From Symbiodinium microadriaticum (taxonomy: Eukaryota > Sar > Dinophyceae > Suessiales > Symbiodiniaceae), in contig LSRX01000596.1 in the NCBI GenBank assembly GCA_001939145.1, forward strand, positions 382,335 through 446,334: a DNA stretch of 64,000 nucleotides, given 5' to 3'. The number at the start of each line of letters is the position of its first letter. Within the stretch, counting starts at the first letter, position 1. The notes under the pieces were generated by a model that had not been told where the DNA came from, ran no database searches, and saw only the letters and a program-made list of their open reading frames with translations. Below, one piece after another: positions 46,801 to 60,500 of the stretch. The position numbers and the translations under genes were made by a program.

Positions 46801-49800
46801 ACCGGCTGACGGTGGCAGGAGAAGCAACAGACAGATCCTCCACCTCAAACACCATCCTGCACCGGGACTGCTGAGATCTGACAATGAATTGTCTTGCTGC
46901 TCTCTGATGTTCCAACTACAAGCAATCAACAAACCAAAATTGCAAGCGAGTGCCTCATCTGAGGGGTCAGTGAAATGATCTCTCCGGATGTGAGGCACAG
47001 CTTCTTGTTGTCGTCCAAGACCGTGTTCATGGACCTGGCCGCTTTCCATGTTTTGAGAGTGGGGCTCCGGAGGGGTGAGCCATGGACTCAATCCACAGAG
47101 CATCCACGGGCCCGTCGAAGATCACCTCAGGCAACATCTGCTTTCGACGACACTTCACTGCACAATCTCAGAACCTATAGGCCCACGGCCCAGTGATTAT
47201 CTGGTGAACCTGACTTCCCGCTGGCCACAGCTGTGCGCACCTAAGCTCGTCATTGCGGCGACCATGGTCAAAAAAGGCTGTCGGTCAGCTCGGCATTCGA
47301 CGCACTCACTGGCCACTCCATCCGACCACTCTCGGGTGACCTCGTCGAAGGCTCCATAGAGCTGGGCCTGAAAGAGCACCCCATCTCTCCATTGCCCGTC
47401 TTCCTCGCCCAACCCTCTTGCAACGCGTGGGCGGGGCCCGAATGCCCTGCCTGGGTGATTGCTTTGGGGTTCAGGATGTGCGTCTGCACCTTCTGGTACT
47501 TCGAGTCGCCGGCCTCACAGCTTCTGTGCTGGGAGAAAAAAGGGCGTGCTGGTGATCTCAAGGACGTCGATCTACTCTGCTACACCCAGTACTCCAGCAC
47601 CTCGCACATGGCAATGGAGGTAGCTTGGAGCAGGCGGTAGTTGCACGTTTTGCCGCCTGGCTGCCAGCTGTGTGCACACGCTCGATCTGAAGCGGTCAGG
47701 TCTTCGGCCTCCAGTCGGACCCACAAGCATGAGGCCGTGTCGAACGCCGATCGTGTCGATGAGTTGCACCACCTGACCGATCAGAAAACGAGGGCTTGAG
47801 GATGCGTAGCTGTCACGCAACGAGACTCGCCTTCACCGTGAAGTTGTCCGTGAGCTGAATATTCTGCTCCTGTGTTGCGAGACCAGTGCGGCTGCTGGGG
47901 GCTTCCCACGAGTCCGCAGCAGTGCTAATTTCGCTACCGGACCTTGCCACAAGCTTCCATCACCGGCGTTAGGTTGCCATACTCAACCACCGGTCGTTCG
48001 GTGGTCGGGAAGAGATCTGAAATAATGTTCCTTGCAACGCCATCGTGCCCCATGGATAATGTCAGAATCTCAGAGATCTCAGAGAGACAAGGAGGCTGAG
48101 CGAGCAGCTCGAACAACGGCAGGTCGTCCTCCCCACAAGCCACACACATGGAAGACAGAGCTTGAGGATAATGCATGGGCTCGCTCTTTGAACCCCGCGC
48201 CTTCAAGAACTTTGGAACGTTGACGTCTCGCAGCGCTCGCAAGGTGATCTGATCCTCTGGGAGCTGGTCGCCCACCTGAGGTGCCCAGGGGCCAGGGCTG
48301 AGCAAAAGACGACAGCGCAGGAGGTCCGGAGGCAGCCTCGCGCTTCAGCTTACCGCACATCTCAATCGTGCTCTTCACAGCTCGCATGCCGTAGTCGTAG
48401 TGAAACCTCGCGCGGTTTAATGCGGAAGAACTCGTCAGCTCCGCACCGGGACACCGGGAGACACCGGGAGACGCCGGGAGTCGGGCTGTGAAGACAACTG
48501 CTCGGAAGACCTGGGCCCGAGAAGGCACCCACTGCTCTACGTCTACACTGGAGTCTACACCATCGATGCCACCTGAATCTGACTGTTCGAGAAAAGCTTA
48601 GGCCCAGGACAGGGTGAAGGTCGTCACCTGTGAAACCGATCGCGAAACGTGCCGGAACGTGCACAGCCAAGCTTTCGCTATGAGGCCCCTGCCATCTTCT
48701 TCGCCAGGATCTTTGCCTCCGTAAATCCGTAGGCGTAGAACCTGCTATTCGCAGAATTGCCACTGCACGTCACTGCCGAGCTACGAAGCCAGAGCAGCTG
48801 GGAGCCCTGCATGATTTCACCGATGAGGGCATAATCTGGCACCATCATGGCCTCGGGATGTGCATTCGCACTGCAAGAACCCTCGCAAGCCCAAGCGCCG
48901 CATCTGGGAAATCTGGCGACAGGCCGGAAAAGGGCTGCCAGATTGTCGGGAAGCTCTGCACGTCCAGCATAGCCTGCAATGTTCTGCTTAATGTCGAAAC
49001 GAAGACCTTCAGATTCACAAGGCTCGTGACTCGATGAAAACGGCCTGGGTTCATGGTGATGAACACGTTGAATGTTGGCTTCATGACCTCGCAGCAAGCT
49101 CGGGTCTCGGGAGGCTCGGCCTGACTCGGTTGGGGCTTCGGCAATGAGGGTCCCCTCAAACTCAAGCTCAACCGTGTCGTTGTAGCTGCCCAGCCTGTCA
49201 AGGCCGCTTCAAAGGCCCTGTTTGCAGTAGACCGCAAAAATGATCAAGCCAAGCTGCTCTGCTTTTTTGCCTTGGCTGACAGAACCGCAGAACCCGCTGG
49301 CGCTTACAAGAACCTCCACGCAATATGCATCCCAGTCACCGAACAGGACCATCAGCTGCTGGGCGATGACGGACAAGACCTAAGAGAAGAGATGCATGTC
49401 TTCTCGGCCCCTGTCTCCCGCGCCTTTGCACGCTCAACACCGAAATCGGTGGTGAGGACCTCGATGTTGATGCGGTTGAACTCATCGAAGCAGCACCAGG
49501 CTCCAGAAAAAGCCAAACCTCAGGGAAGTCGAAGAGCGGCCGATTGGCATACCGGAACGGGAATTCCCGACCTGGCCTTTGAAGAACTTTCCCACCATGA
49601 TGTAGTCCATCTCCGGAGAGCAATTGAAGACGACGCACTGCTTCGCCAGCGCCTGCTGGCTGTCCGCTTGAAATCTCTTTCTTAGGGTCCCGGTATGTCC
49701 TACTCAAGGGCCTTGGCCAGATCCTTCGTGGTCTCCGTCTTTCCGGTTCCGGCCGGGCCGGCTGGAGCACCGCCCAGGCTCAAAGACTGGGCGCCCATCA

Positions 49801-52440
49801 GAGTGATGTAGCACCTGCAGTGCACAGACGTAGCATCTGCTCTTCGTAAGTACGACGCGACTCTCACCGGGATGCAGGACCGAGGTCCGTGCATGTCCGT
49901 CAAGGGGGTGATGACCAGTCTCATGGAGTTGCCCAGGTACTCATATCCTCAGCTCTCATTCACTCGGCCTTCCCGTTCCCTCCGAAGTTGAGCCACAGGG
50001 CACCGACCGTAGGGAAATGATGTCTGGACACACTTCACCTCAAGTGGGGCATGGCGAGAGAGTGCTCTACCAGGCCACTTCGCAAGACGGACAGGCGCTG
50101 CGGATCCGACCCACATATTTTCCTGCTGTCTGTCATCGACTTCCCAGTAGTATCGAAGCTGGGAGATCCATTCGAAGGAGAACTGCACGCAGCTTGGGCC
50201 GTGGACAATGCTCTCCATGATGTTCGGCTTATTGGAAAGCACCACTGCACCTTGTCCTTGACACCCTGCTCGACAAACCCCCAGATGACATCCTGGACAT
50301 GCGTGTTTTATGTCCCTTGCATTGTTGCCAACGAGACAGACATCACAGGTCTCAGGAAATTGATAACAAGACTGGCCTTTGCATGCACATCAATGACAAT
50401 CAAAGCGTTCATTGTCTTGGTCTGGAGCTTCGTCACCTGCTCAGGCGTGCAGTGTCGGAAGCTGTGCCATGGAGGCACTAGGCCCCTGACACAACAGACA
50501 ATAACCTAACAAAATTGGAACATGGTCGTTTCTGTTTCGGTTTTTGACCGGTGCTTCGGTCGTCAGCGTCATTTGATTGCATTTCTGCAAGCCATAATTT
50601 TGACCCCGCAGATGCACAACTGGCAAGGTGTCATGTAAATCACCCCGCCCCTTTCCGCAGAAGCATGATGAGATCCAGGATCTGCTGCGAGAGCTTCTTC
50701 GCGTAGTCAGGGAGCTCAGCACGGATTCGGTGGCAACGTAACGATCGACCATGCATTTGCCAGCAGCCTGGATACTGAGATGCCAACCGTGCCGCCGTCG
50801 AAGGCTTCTTCCACCTCTGAGGTCCAGAAGACCTGGTGCGGCAAACAGATTGTAAACCAAAGCCACCATACGCATTTGTTGCGCCTGCGAGCCATTCAAC
50901 ACGATCTGTGCCGCATTGGAAAGGACCCAGTCGGTTCGATCCATGGTCGGATAGGAGCCTGAGAAGATCAAAAAATGCGCCCTCCAAGACAGAAGGGCTG
51001 GTGGGCTCCACGCCAATGCCCACCTGGAGAGCATTGCCTGGGATATCACGGACTTACCGAGCGGGCACATGAATGCGAATGTTGGACAGCTCCCGCTGGG
51101 GGCACGCAGCTTCGGCAATCGGCAATGAGGCATGCTATGGCTATGGCTATGGCTACAGAGCCTAGGCTAGGACTCTAGCAGCCCCCGCGGCCAGCAGCAT
51201 GTCAGCAAGACTCACAGCACTCAGTGAAATATCCAAGTCTTTCAAGTGCTCTATTTTTTGACCAAGTATTGCAAGGAAGACATGCCGCTACTGTCACGCT
51301 GAAACATCCTGAAACTGCGCAAATGGTCGTAAGTGGCAGAGCTTCCCCGTCAATGCGACTGCAGCCTAGCTGCGGATAGCTCCGCACATGCCATCCTGCA
51401 AATCTCCCATCCAAACTTCGACGGCCTGCCACCATCTTCTGACGAAAAAGTCCTTTGCCCTCACAGGTCTAAAAAGAAGCGACCTTCTGGTGCGTGACCA
51501 CGGGTGCGACCATGTCAACGGTCTCTCCCTCTGGTGACACCTGACCGTGAGAACAGCAAAAACTACTGCAGGAATTGAACGCGTCAGATTGGCACCATGA
51601 GGGAGATCTCATTGTCCGCAGTGAAGGTGACCTGGGTTCTCAGTCGTCCAGTTTTGTTGAGCTTGGATCTACCCAGCTGGGCCCTTGAGGCTGAGTTTGC
51701 TGCCTTGGACATGGCCTCGAATACTTTCGACAAAAAGGGCTGCACTCTCGTGGGATCCTCGTGCACTTCCGCAGACAAGTCGGCCAGCGTGGCAAAACAA
51801 GCAATGCTGCAAACTTGTCAATTCTCTCCCGTCCTTCGTTTGCGACAAGATCTCCAGGAGCTCGTCATTGGACAGGAAATAGAAACGTGCGAAGCCATTC
51901 CTCGCGTGTGAGAAGCAAACTCGAGACGGCAAGTCTAATCATGACTGAAGCTGAGCAGCTGCCGGTCAGAAATGAACGTCGAATGCCTCCAAGTGAGACT
52001 GAGTTCGGGGCCGCTTCGTTTCCAAATAATCCTGGCCAGGTGCCGCTGGTGCTCCAGATGTGTATATGTATTGCTGGAAACGGAACGACGCGGCTAAACA
52101 GCTTCCGATCGCCATCACCCAAGCGGCTGAACAGCTCAAGCAAGCAGCTGGGAATCAGGTCCTCCAAGCCTTTCTGCACCATGTCCAGAGTAATCTGGCA
52201 CAAAGGCACATGTCTCGACATCGGTGACGGATACACACAGATGCACTTGTCGTTGCTGCAAATGTGTGCCGGTATGCTGGATCGACATCCAAGCCCTCGA
52301 GCGGTTCATGCATGTGTTGCCATGCATTGCAGCGATCTCTATGTCTGTGTGTGTTTGCGATACATACATACATACATACATACATACATACCTACCTACC
52401 TACCTACCTACCTACCTACCTACCTACCCACGTACGTACA

Positions 52441-52472
<32 letters not shown>

Positions 52473-52673
52473 GATGTATATGTGTCAGCTCCTGTTTCGA
52501 TACCCCATATATATATATATATATATATAAATATACATATAGAGAGAGAGGTGGTTTTTCTGCATATCTACCTACCTACCTACCTACCTACCTATCTATC
52601 CGTCTATACTTGTGTATACCTGTCTATACCTGTCAATCTATCTATCTATCTACCTTTCTATCTACCTTCTATC

Positions 52674-52718
<45 letters not shown>

Positions 52719-54544
52719 CGAGAGCGAGAGCGAGAGCGAGAGCGAGAGCGAGAGCGAGAGCGAGAGCGAGAGCGAGAGCGAGAGCGAGAGCGAGAGCGAG
52801 AGCGAGAGCGAGAGCGAGAACGAGAGCGAGAGGGAGAGGGAGAGCGTGAAGCGTGAGCGCGAGCGTGAGAGTCAGTGTGAATGCGAGTGTGCGCGAGTGT
52901 CAGTGTCAGTGTGTGTGAGTGTGAGTTTGAGTGTGAGTGTGTGTTTGAGTCCAACGCTTGAGCCTCGGGTATTGTTTCAGAACCCAGCAAATGAAAACTG
53001 CCGTGTCTGACCCCTGTAACACTCGTTAGCAGCACGTTGCATTCACGCCACTTCTCCAGCAAACCTTCCGTGGCACAGATGTCAATGATCTTCGGGTTCT
53101 CCCGGGTGTTGATCATCTCCTGTCGCGGCCTAAATCTAGTGATATGTCTGACATGTCATTTTCTCAATGATCTTCTCAAATGTTCTGCACCAGCTTCAGC
53201 TCAGCTATTGTGCGACATCTTCATCTCATTCAACAACGGAGTCCTGGCGCCAAGTCGCATCAACGTGCTTGAACCTCTTGCCTCTGCATTGTAGCAGCTG
53301 ACGGGTTTGCTCAGATGCCCAAAAAAGACTGCAAGGCAAAGCCTGACGATACCTGCCCTGCCAAGAGCCGAGCCCTCTGTCGGAAGCTGCCGCATGATGT
53401 CCTCAGTTTGGCACTGCATCCTACACCATCTGACCAAGCCTGGCTTCTAAAAATTAGGCACAATCTCAGCAACGCTGCATCTGAGTCGAAGATAGGTTGG
53501 AGATACATCCAGGCCTTTTGGCACTTCAACCTGGCTTCAGACAGGATTTCTGACGCGAAGCAAAAGGCCCCATCAAGCCGAACCCCTATCCGCGGCATCT
53601 GACGAAGACATGGCGGTGTTTCCACTCTTCAAGCGTCTCTGACACACGCATGAGACGTGTGTTCCACCTTAAGCATAATCCGCATGATGTTATGAAAAGC
53701 TCGGAGAACTCAATGGCGCCCTTGCACACCGTGATTGGGTCAGCCGCTCATCGATGTCCTCTTCGAAAGGGCCTTTGAAGGTGGAGAACATCATCGCCTG
53801 CATGTCTAGCAGAAAAAAGCACCCGGCCCTGCTTTGACCACCAACACTGCCCGCGACCTGTGTGGTCACGATGTGCTCGTCAAGAAGAACCATTGCCTGC
53901 TGCAAGCCAACATGACTCAATTCTTCCGAGCTTTGCCAGGTTCACTGGACGGCCAACGCTCTGGCCTCTCCGTCCCCTTTCAGCACATATGTCCCTGTCT
54001 TCCTCGGCGATATCGGTAAAACTTAAGACTGGATGTTGCATGATCGAGCCATCGCAGGCAGGAGCTCGCTTGAAATCGTTTTGAGGTGTTGGCCTGTATT
54101 TCTCTGACAAGTCAAACTGCAAGGGCTCCCAATCTGCCTCCGTCACCGCTCTTCGAAAAGGAGGACGGCGAGTCGGAGAATGACGGAGCTTCGGGCCTTC
54201 ATTTTGTTCAGCGTCTTTTCCAAGCCGTACTCCTTGCCGGCACGATCTCCGACTTCAGCGACCTCCCAGTCAGAGCGGGGCAGTAGCAAACCACGCCGCC
54301 CCCAAGGGCCCTCGCCTCGTTGGCGAAGTTCAGGAGGCCCAGGTCGAGCATCCTCCGCTTACTCGGCTACAGACGGCGAAAGACAGTGCAGAAACTGAGC
54401 CTCTGCAACGTGAAGCCGCCGTCCATGCCGGGTCCCACTTGGACGTTCGACCTGTGTCGACGTGGAGCAGTGCTCTTTGAATCTGAAACAGAAACGGAAG
54501 GAAGCCAAGATTTACTGTGAAGTCTCCAAAGACAAGCAACTGCG

Positions 54545-54577
<33 letters not shown>

Positions 54578-57500
54578 CTGGGGGAAGCTCCCAACTCATG
54601 CATCTAGAAGTTTCAAGACATGTAATGAAAGCCGGCACTTCGGAACTACTGGCCAAAAGCAGCACCCGAACTTCCACTGAGACATCAAGTGATCCAGCAG
54701 AGCAGGTTGAGCCCATGGCTTGTCTGAGATCTGTTCCTGGCATCCAGAACCCGTCAACCGGCAAAAACCAAGATGGCAAACACGCGCTGGGTACCCAGTG
54801 TCTCTGCCGCATACCCTCATTGCGGAGACCGGTCACCAGCGGGAGATTCGGCTTGAACCTGAAGGAAATCAATATGGAACTTCTTGCCCCAGTCGATGAA
54901 GAATACTTACATCTGCATACAAAGCTTCAGACTCTTCAAGCTCTGTTTTGATCTGCTCGGCAATGCCGCAGATGGACTGCAGCAAAAGGAAATGCTGCAT
55001 GACAGCAGAATGGCAATCTACATGGTCATGCGACTATGCAGCAGAAGGTACGCTGCCTTCGTTTCTTCGTTTTCCTTCAAAGTGCGAATCGTCTTGAACA
55101 GCAGCCGGATGCCATTCGTCACCTGCATCCCATGTTCGACTGCCAAGCCGGAGTCCTTCAACGAAAACCTACCTACCATGAAAGCGAAGCGCCTCGTTCT
55201 CACAATAGCGTGGATCGATCTCGTCAAATGGGCCCCGAAGCCATGCCTTGCAAGAGCGATGAGGTTGAAAATCAGATTCCAGAAATGTAGCACGAGAAAG
55301 TATGAGGCAAACCTTAAAGCGTTCCGTCTTCTCCGGCCTCCTTGTTGTTGACCCAATCGCCGGCCGTTTTCCACAGGTTGTTGTACGGCTCGAAAGTCTT
55401 GATCATGGTGTTCAAATTCGAGTAGTCCGTCTGGTCCTAAGGCTCTGACCGGGCACGGGGCTGGACACAAGATGTGTGAGAAGCAGGTCGATGAATATGG
55501 CGGGAAGTTTGGTGGGCTCGCGGCCGATGGTTTCGATGGTTTCATGGCCCTCTACCGATTCGGACTCCTCTTTGTCACTTGCTTCTATGTGACTCAGTGT
55601 GCCTGCTCAATCCTGCTCATCGACATGTCAATGTCTTTTAGCATGGCACGTTCGTTTATTGTTGCGATGCCTGTCTTGAAGAACTCTACAAGCTCGTTGA
55701 CGGCAAGAAGGCCAACGGAGCATGTTGCAGGCAGGGGGGTTGGGCATCACTGCGACTTTCGCCTTAGGCTCGACAACATGATCTGAAGTTCAGTGCACTC
55801 GTTCTCTGATTCCTCGTATCACAATGACACAGACGAACTATCCGGCGTCATCTGTGGTGGCACCTTGCAGCCTTCTGCATGTGACGCAACTGCCAACGAT
55901 CACTCTGAGGGTCCGGCCCTGTCAAACAGAACCTGTCGGCAGCACACATTGGGCTAAAGGAGATGTGGATGCCTCGGATCCGCGAAGCCTCGCGAGAGTT
56001 GAACATGCGGACCAGATCCTGGCATTGCTTGATCTCCTCGGACGTGCTGCGGACCTGTCCACATACATCTTGTCGTGCTGAAAACCCAAGAAAGGCAGGG
56101 AGGAACCTTCTCCGCCACTTCCCGGACTTGAGCAAGGTCTTTGTACTGGGAGAAGCCCTCGATGACCTCGTTCCGAGGGCTCTTTCCAACGGCTCTGAGT
56201 TTAAGGACAAAGCCCGGAGGGTCTCCTCCTCCAGCCGGACCAATCGAGTCTCGAAGTCCTGGGCCGTTTTCCAAGGCTCCAGCAACAGACGGCCCGGCCC
56301 AGCTTTGCCGGCAGCAAAGACTAAAACACACGAGCCAGGGGCCTTCTGCTCAGTCTCCTGACCCTGGAGGAACTCGTCATGTTTGGTGTTCAGGTACCTG
56401 GACCGTTCTGCAATTTCGCAGAGGTCCTAAGGCTCAAGGATTGGCAGTTTGCAGTGAGGAACCCAACCGGCGCACTCCAGGCACTTCGCTGCCCTTGACT
56501 TCACGAGCCCAGAGGATCCAAACCTGGGAACTTAGCTTCGGCCAGTTTGCCTGTTCGGAACTGAAATGGAGACAGGCTGCCGCTTTGAAATTCGAAGCTG
56601 TCTGGCACTTGCCTCCACAGCAGCTCTCGACTAAGGCAGCCGCATCTCCCACCGCGCTTCCAGCGTCTCGACCGGCAGCTCGTAGCGCAGCTCTTCGACC
56701 TCGATACTTTGTGATAATCATGCTGGTCTTTTCTGAAAACATCTGTTTTCAAACAGACCGCTGTCAGTCTGACAGTGACGGTCTTCGGTATGTCCGGGCA
56801 CAGGCACGACGAAGGAAAGCCAGACCAAGCACCGAGGAGAGGACCAAGTCGGTCAAAGAGATGGCTTCGTTCACGGCCCCAGCAAGCTTGGCAAGCTCAC
56901 TGGGAATGGACTTCAAGAAATCCTGATTCTTTCAGACACAAAAGCCAATTCGCGGCTCTGGCTGCACAAAAAATCTCGGCCTTCATGTCGGAGCATTCCT
57001 CGATGTTGGACACCTCGCGACTCCAACGGTGGAGGTCGGGAATCCATGAGTCCCTCAGCCTGCGTTTGAAGCTTGGCAAAGATGCCTTCGAAGGCAGCTG
57101 TAGCCTCGGCCAATACACATGTGATCGCATCCTGCATCTGCACGGCTCGTCTACTGGGATTGTCCAGTGCACTCAAGGCTTCCACTTCGTGAATGTTCAC
57201 TTCCAGCGTGTCCGCCAGGTACTTCAGCAGCAGTTGAACTGACCTTACGATCGAAGTGTGGAGAAACGGTCACGATTTACAGTTTGTAGTCTACATGCTC
57301 AGCTCGGCTTCTGGCTGCTCGAGTTTGTCGATCAACTGGTTGCGGATGGAACCCGACTCTATTCCTGCAACGGACAGTTCTGCTTCTACGTTGCTACCGT
57401 GCTTCACGTTCGTAAACAAGCACCCTTCTCGGGTGCAGACGATAGAAGCCAACATTCACAGACTCCTGTAAGCAAGCTGCTGCACAAGCTACTGCACTTG

Positions 57501-60500
57501 ACAGGCAACTGAAACATCTCGAAGTGGAAGGAACAGCAAGTGTGCGGCCTTGTCGTCGGGAATTGAGTCTTGAATCTGGCGAATTCGCCTCGACCGCAGC
57601 CAGCCGCGATTGTCAAGGCATGGATGCGGCTGAATCTGGGTGTGTAGCTCTTTTCTCTCTTCGATCATGCTTTTCACTGTCGCAGGCGGTTGGGGTTCCG
57701 TCTGCAGTCGATTGGCTGCTGCCTGCAGACGCGGCACAGCGAAAATTCGTATGACGACCTATGCAGGCACCCAAAAAACTCTTTTTAAGGCCTCGGGGTC
57801 CATCTGCACCACATCCTGACCGTAAAAACCGTTCAGCGGAGATTTCGGGACTCTGTAGAGCTCCGAGTCCTTGAAGCTTTCCAGGGCTTCCAGGATGCCC
57901 TTAAGCCAGGGCTCCTGCTTGGCCACCGTCTCCTGACAGGAATCTCGCACGCGATCCCACGCAACCGCGCCGCCACAAACAAAGGGCCGTCGCACCTCCA
58001 GCCGCGCACGGAGATCTTGCACCCAAGCATCGGTAGGTGTAAAGATCGGATCCTGGCAGCAGCATGCCCTGTGAAGGTCTCTCTACCTGCTTTCGACTCT
58101 TGACCCTTTGCAGGGTCTCGAGTGTCGACAGCATGTGATATGTTACCTTTGAGAGGCTGCTACAGAGTCGAAGTGCCCGTTGGGTCCAGATGGTGATCTC
58201 GAATGAGGTGCGGCAGAAGCACCTCTGCTGAGACCGCAGGGACAAGGAAAGCTCAAGCTCGCTGAGGTTCGGGCACTTTCGATGCTGTGAACATCCCTGA
58301 AGGATGCCATGCCCTTGTCGAAAATGCTGAGAACGGCCTCACGCATGGAGTGGCAAAAAGCACGCCCCAACACGCCAGGCCGAAGTCCTTGCACTTTGTG
58401 CCTGCTTCAGCTCTGTCAGGTCGGTCCTGATGCCGAGGATCGGCTTGGGCTCCCGGATTTCGGAGCGGGGAGGCCCGCTTTCTGGGGCCAGGGCTTGTAG
58501 GTGAAGTGCAAGGTGGGAGGCTCTTCTGGCTTCTTCTCGTCGTCCTGCACGGCATGCGGGGGCCCCCTGCGAGACCCGTGAGAGAGCAGGTCCGGAGTCC
58601 TTGCCCTTCTCCTTTCCTGCAGAGGATGCTGCAGCCGTGCTGCTGTGCAGTCAAGACTGGTTCCAAGGCCTTTCTTCTCGCTCTTCTTCTTTTCCTCTGC
58701 CGCAGCAGCTGCTTCGGCCTCGATTCGAGACGAGATAACGATAACGGTCCAGCTCAGTGCAGAGCCGGGTCGTGCGGCACTGCCAGGGCAAGGATCCGAC
58801 CGCTGCAGCAGCTTTCGCTGCAATCTCGGGGTTGATCATGATCTCTACCTGCTCATGAAGACACTGGATGCACTGTTCTCACACTGGATGCACTGTTCTC
58901 GCCGGCAGAAAACAGTGCACATGTTCGGCACTCGCGAGTTCTCGCTCAACAGCATCGCTGACCTTGAACAACGCCTTCTTCAAGGCAGGATCCACAGCCT
59001 CTTGTGCCATCATATGCTCCACGCTAAAGGCTGCTGAACTTGCTCGGGGCCAAGCCGTCTCTTCCTTGTTGCCCTCCTTCACCTCGACAGTGGCCAACGA
59101 AACTGTCAACACTCGGAGGTACGTCGCAGCTGCCCTTTGCAGAGGATCCGGCGATGTTCCGGAGGGATCGCAGAACCGTCCTGTCCCCGGCCATCTCCAC
59201 CTAGCAGATGCCAGAACAAGCCGGGAAGTCTTGACGATGCCACTGGCTCCGCGTTCCTTCTAAGCCCGCCGCCCTGGAAGGCGTCAAGGCCTCCAGAACC
59301 TGCACCTGAGATGCTCGGCCTACTGTCTTTACCCACAGATTAGCAAACCAGCACGGGCGAGGCATCTGAGCTGCAGGCAAACGACGCCAAGTTGTCCTGA
59401 GGCCACCCTACATCACTGCGTACTGTGACAGCTCTTCACACAAAGCCTGCCCTCTGTATCTAGGACCGTCTGTGGAAAGATACTCTGCTAAACATCTCCT
59501 CGCCCAACAGAAGAAAGGCGTTTGACCTGAGTGACGGATGACGAATATTTGTTGAATAGTCTGGTAATCCTGAAGGTGATTGTGTGTAACCGGGTCCCCG
59601 ACATCATCAGCCCACAGCAAACCAACATCGGCCGCAAACGGCTTGCCCTGTAGTTCCTGTGCACAGAACACCGTAGCACTACCAGTCACTACCACAGCAG
59701 ACACGCGCAAGCTCTTCTGGCCGAAATGCTGGGAGAAATCTGATAGAAACGAGACTGAAGAAATGGAGCCGGAGCCTCTTTGGGCTCAGAAATCTCAGGT
59801 GCACCCCAAAAGTCAAATCATGCCAGCTCTGCTCCAGCGACGTCTCGTTCAGGTGATACCATTTAACAGCTGCCTGGAACTTCACAACTCGACGGAATCA
59901 GGTGGCCCTGTCGCTCCCTCGACGCTAGACTCCAGATGAGGCCTGTTGCAGGCACTGCGTTATTCGCATGCCTGGGCCCATCAACTGATCAGCCGACGGG
60001 GGACGCGTAGTGAGTGGTGCACATCTGAGGAGCCGGCGGATGGTGTTCACCCACATCCCCAGGCGGCCCTTGAGGCGCATGATGGATGCTTCCTGCAAGC
60101 TGCACTGCACTGCGAGAACAAACGCGAGACTGAACTCGGCCCTAAACCCACCCTAAACGCCACCCTACCCTAAACCCCCCTAACTAAACCCTGGCGCCTG
60201 GCGCTCTGAGAACTCCTGGAGCCGGAGCGGTGAGGTGAAGGCCGTCTCGAAGACTTTCTCCGTCAAAAGGTCCAGGCACATGCCACGGGTGACCTGCAAC
60301 GCGGCGCAGACCTCGGGTCGAATCTGCAGGGAAGCCTTGCAGAACCACTCGAAGGCTTGCCGGAATCCACGGGGTACTTGTGGATCTGGAGCCCCCATGG
60401 TGCTGGCGTCCCATGAAGGCAATACCTTGACTGCCATGTATGGCACGGCTGCTGCCTCGGGAGGTGGCGGCAGCTTCAAATCCGCGGGCAGCACTGTCAG

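Noticed and set aside
52612-53010. Open frames of Arg-Ser, Glu-Arg or Ala-Arg repeats
   Set aside because: Translation of GA and AGAGCG arrays inside a dynein intron.
54367-54603. Poly-Val, poly-Leu or poly-Asn proteins
   Set aside because: Frames through the CAA trinucleotide run in an intron.
56431-56440. GGCTCAAG in the dynein gene
   Set aside because: Eight bases only, in an intron, with no upstream leader similarity.
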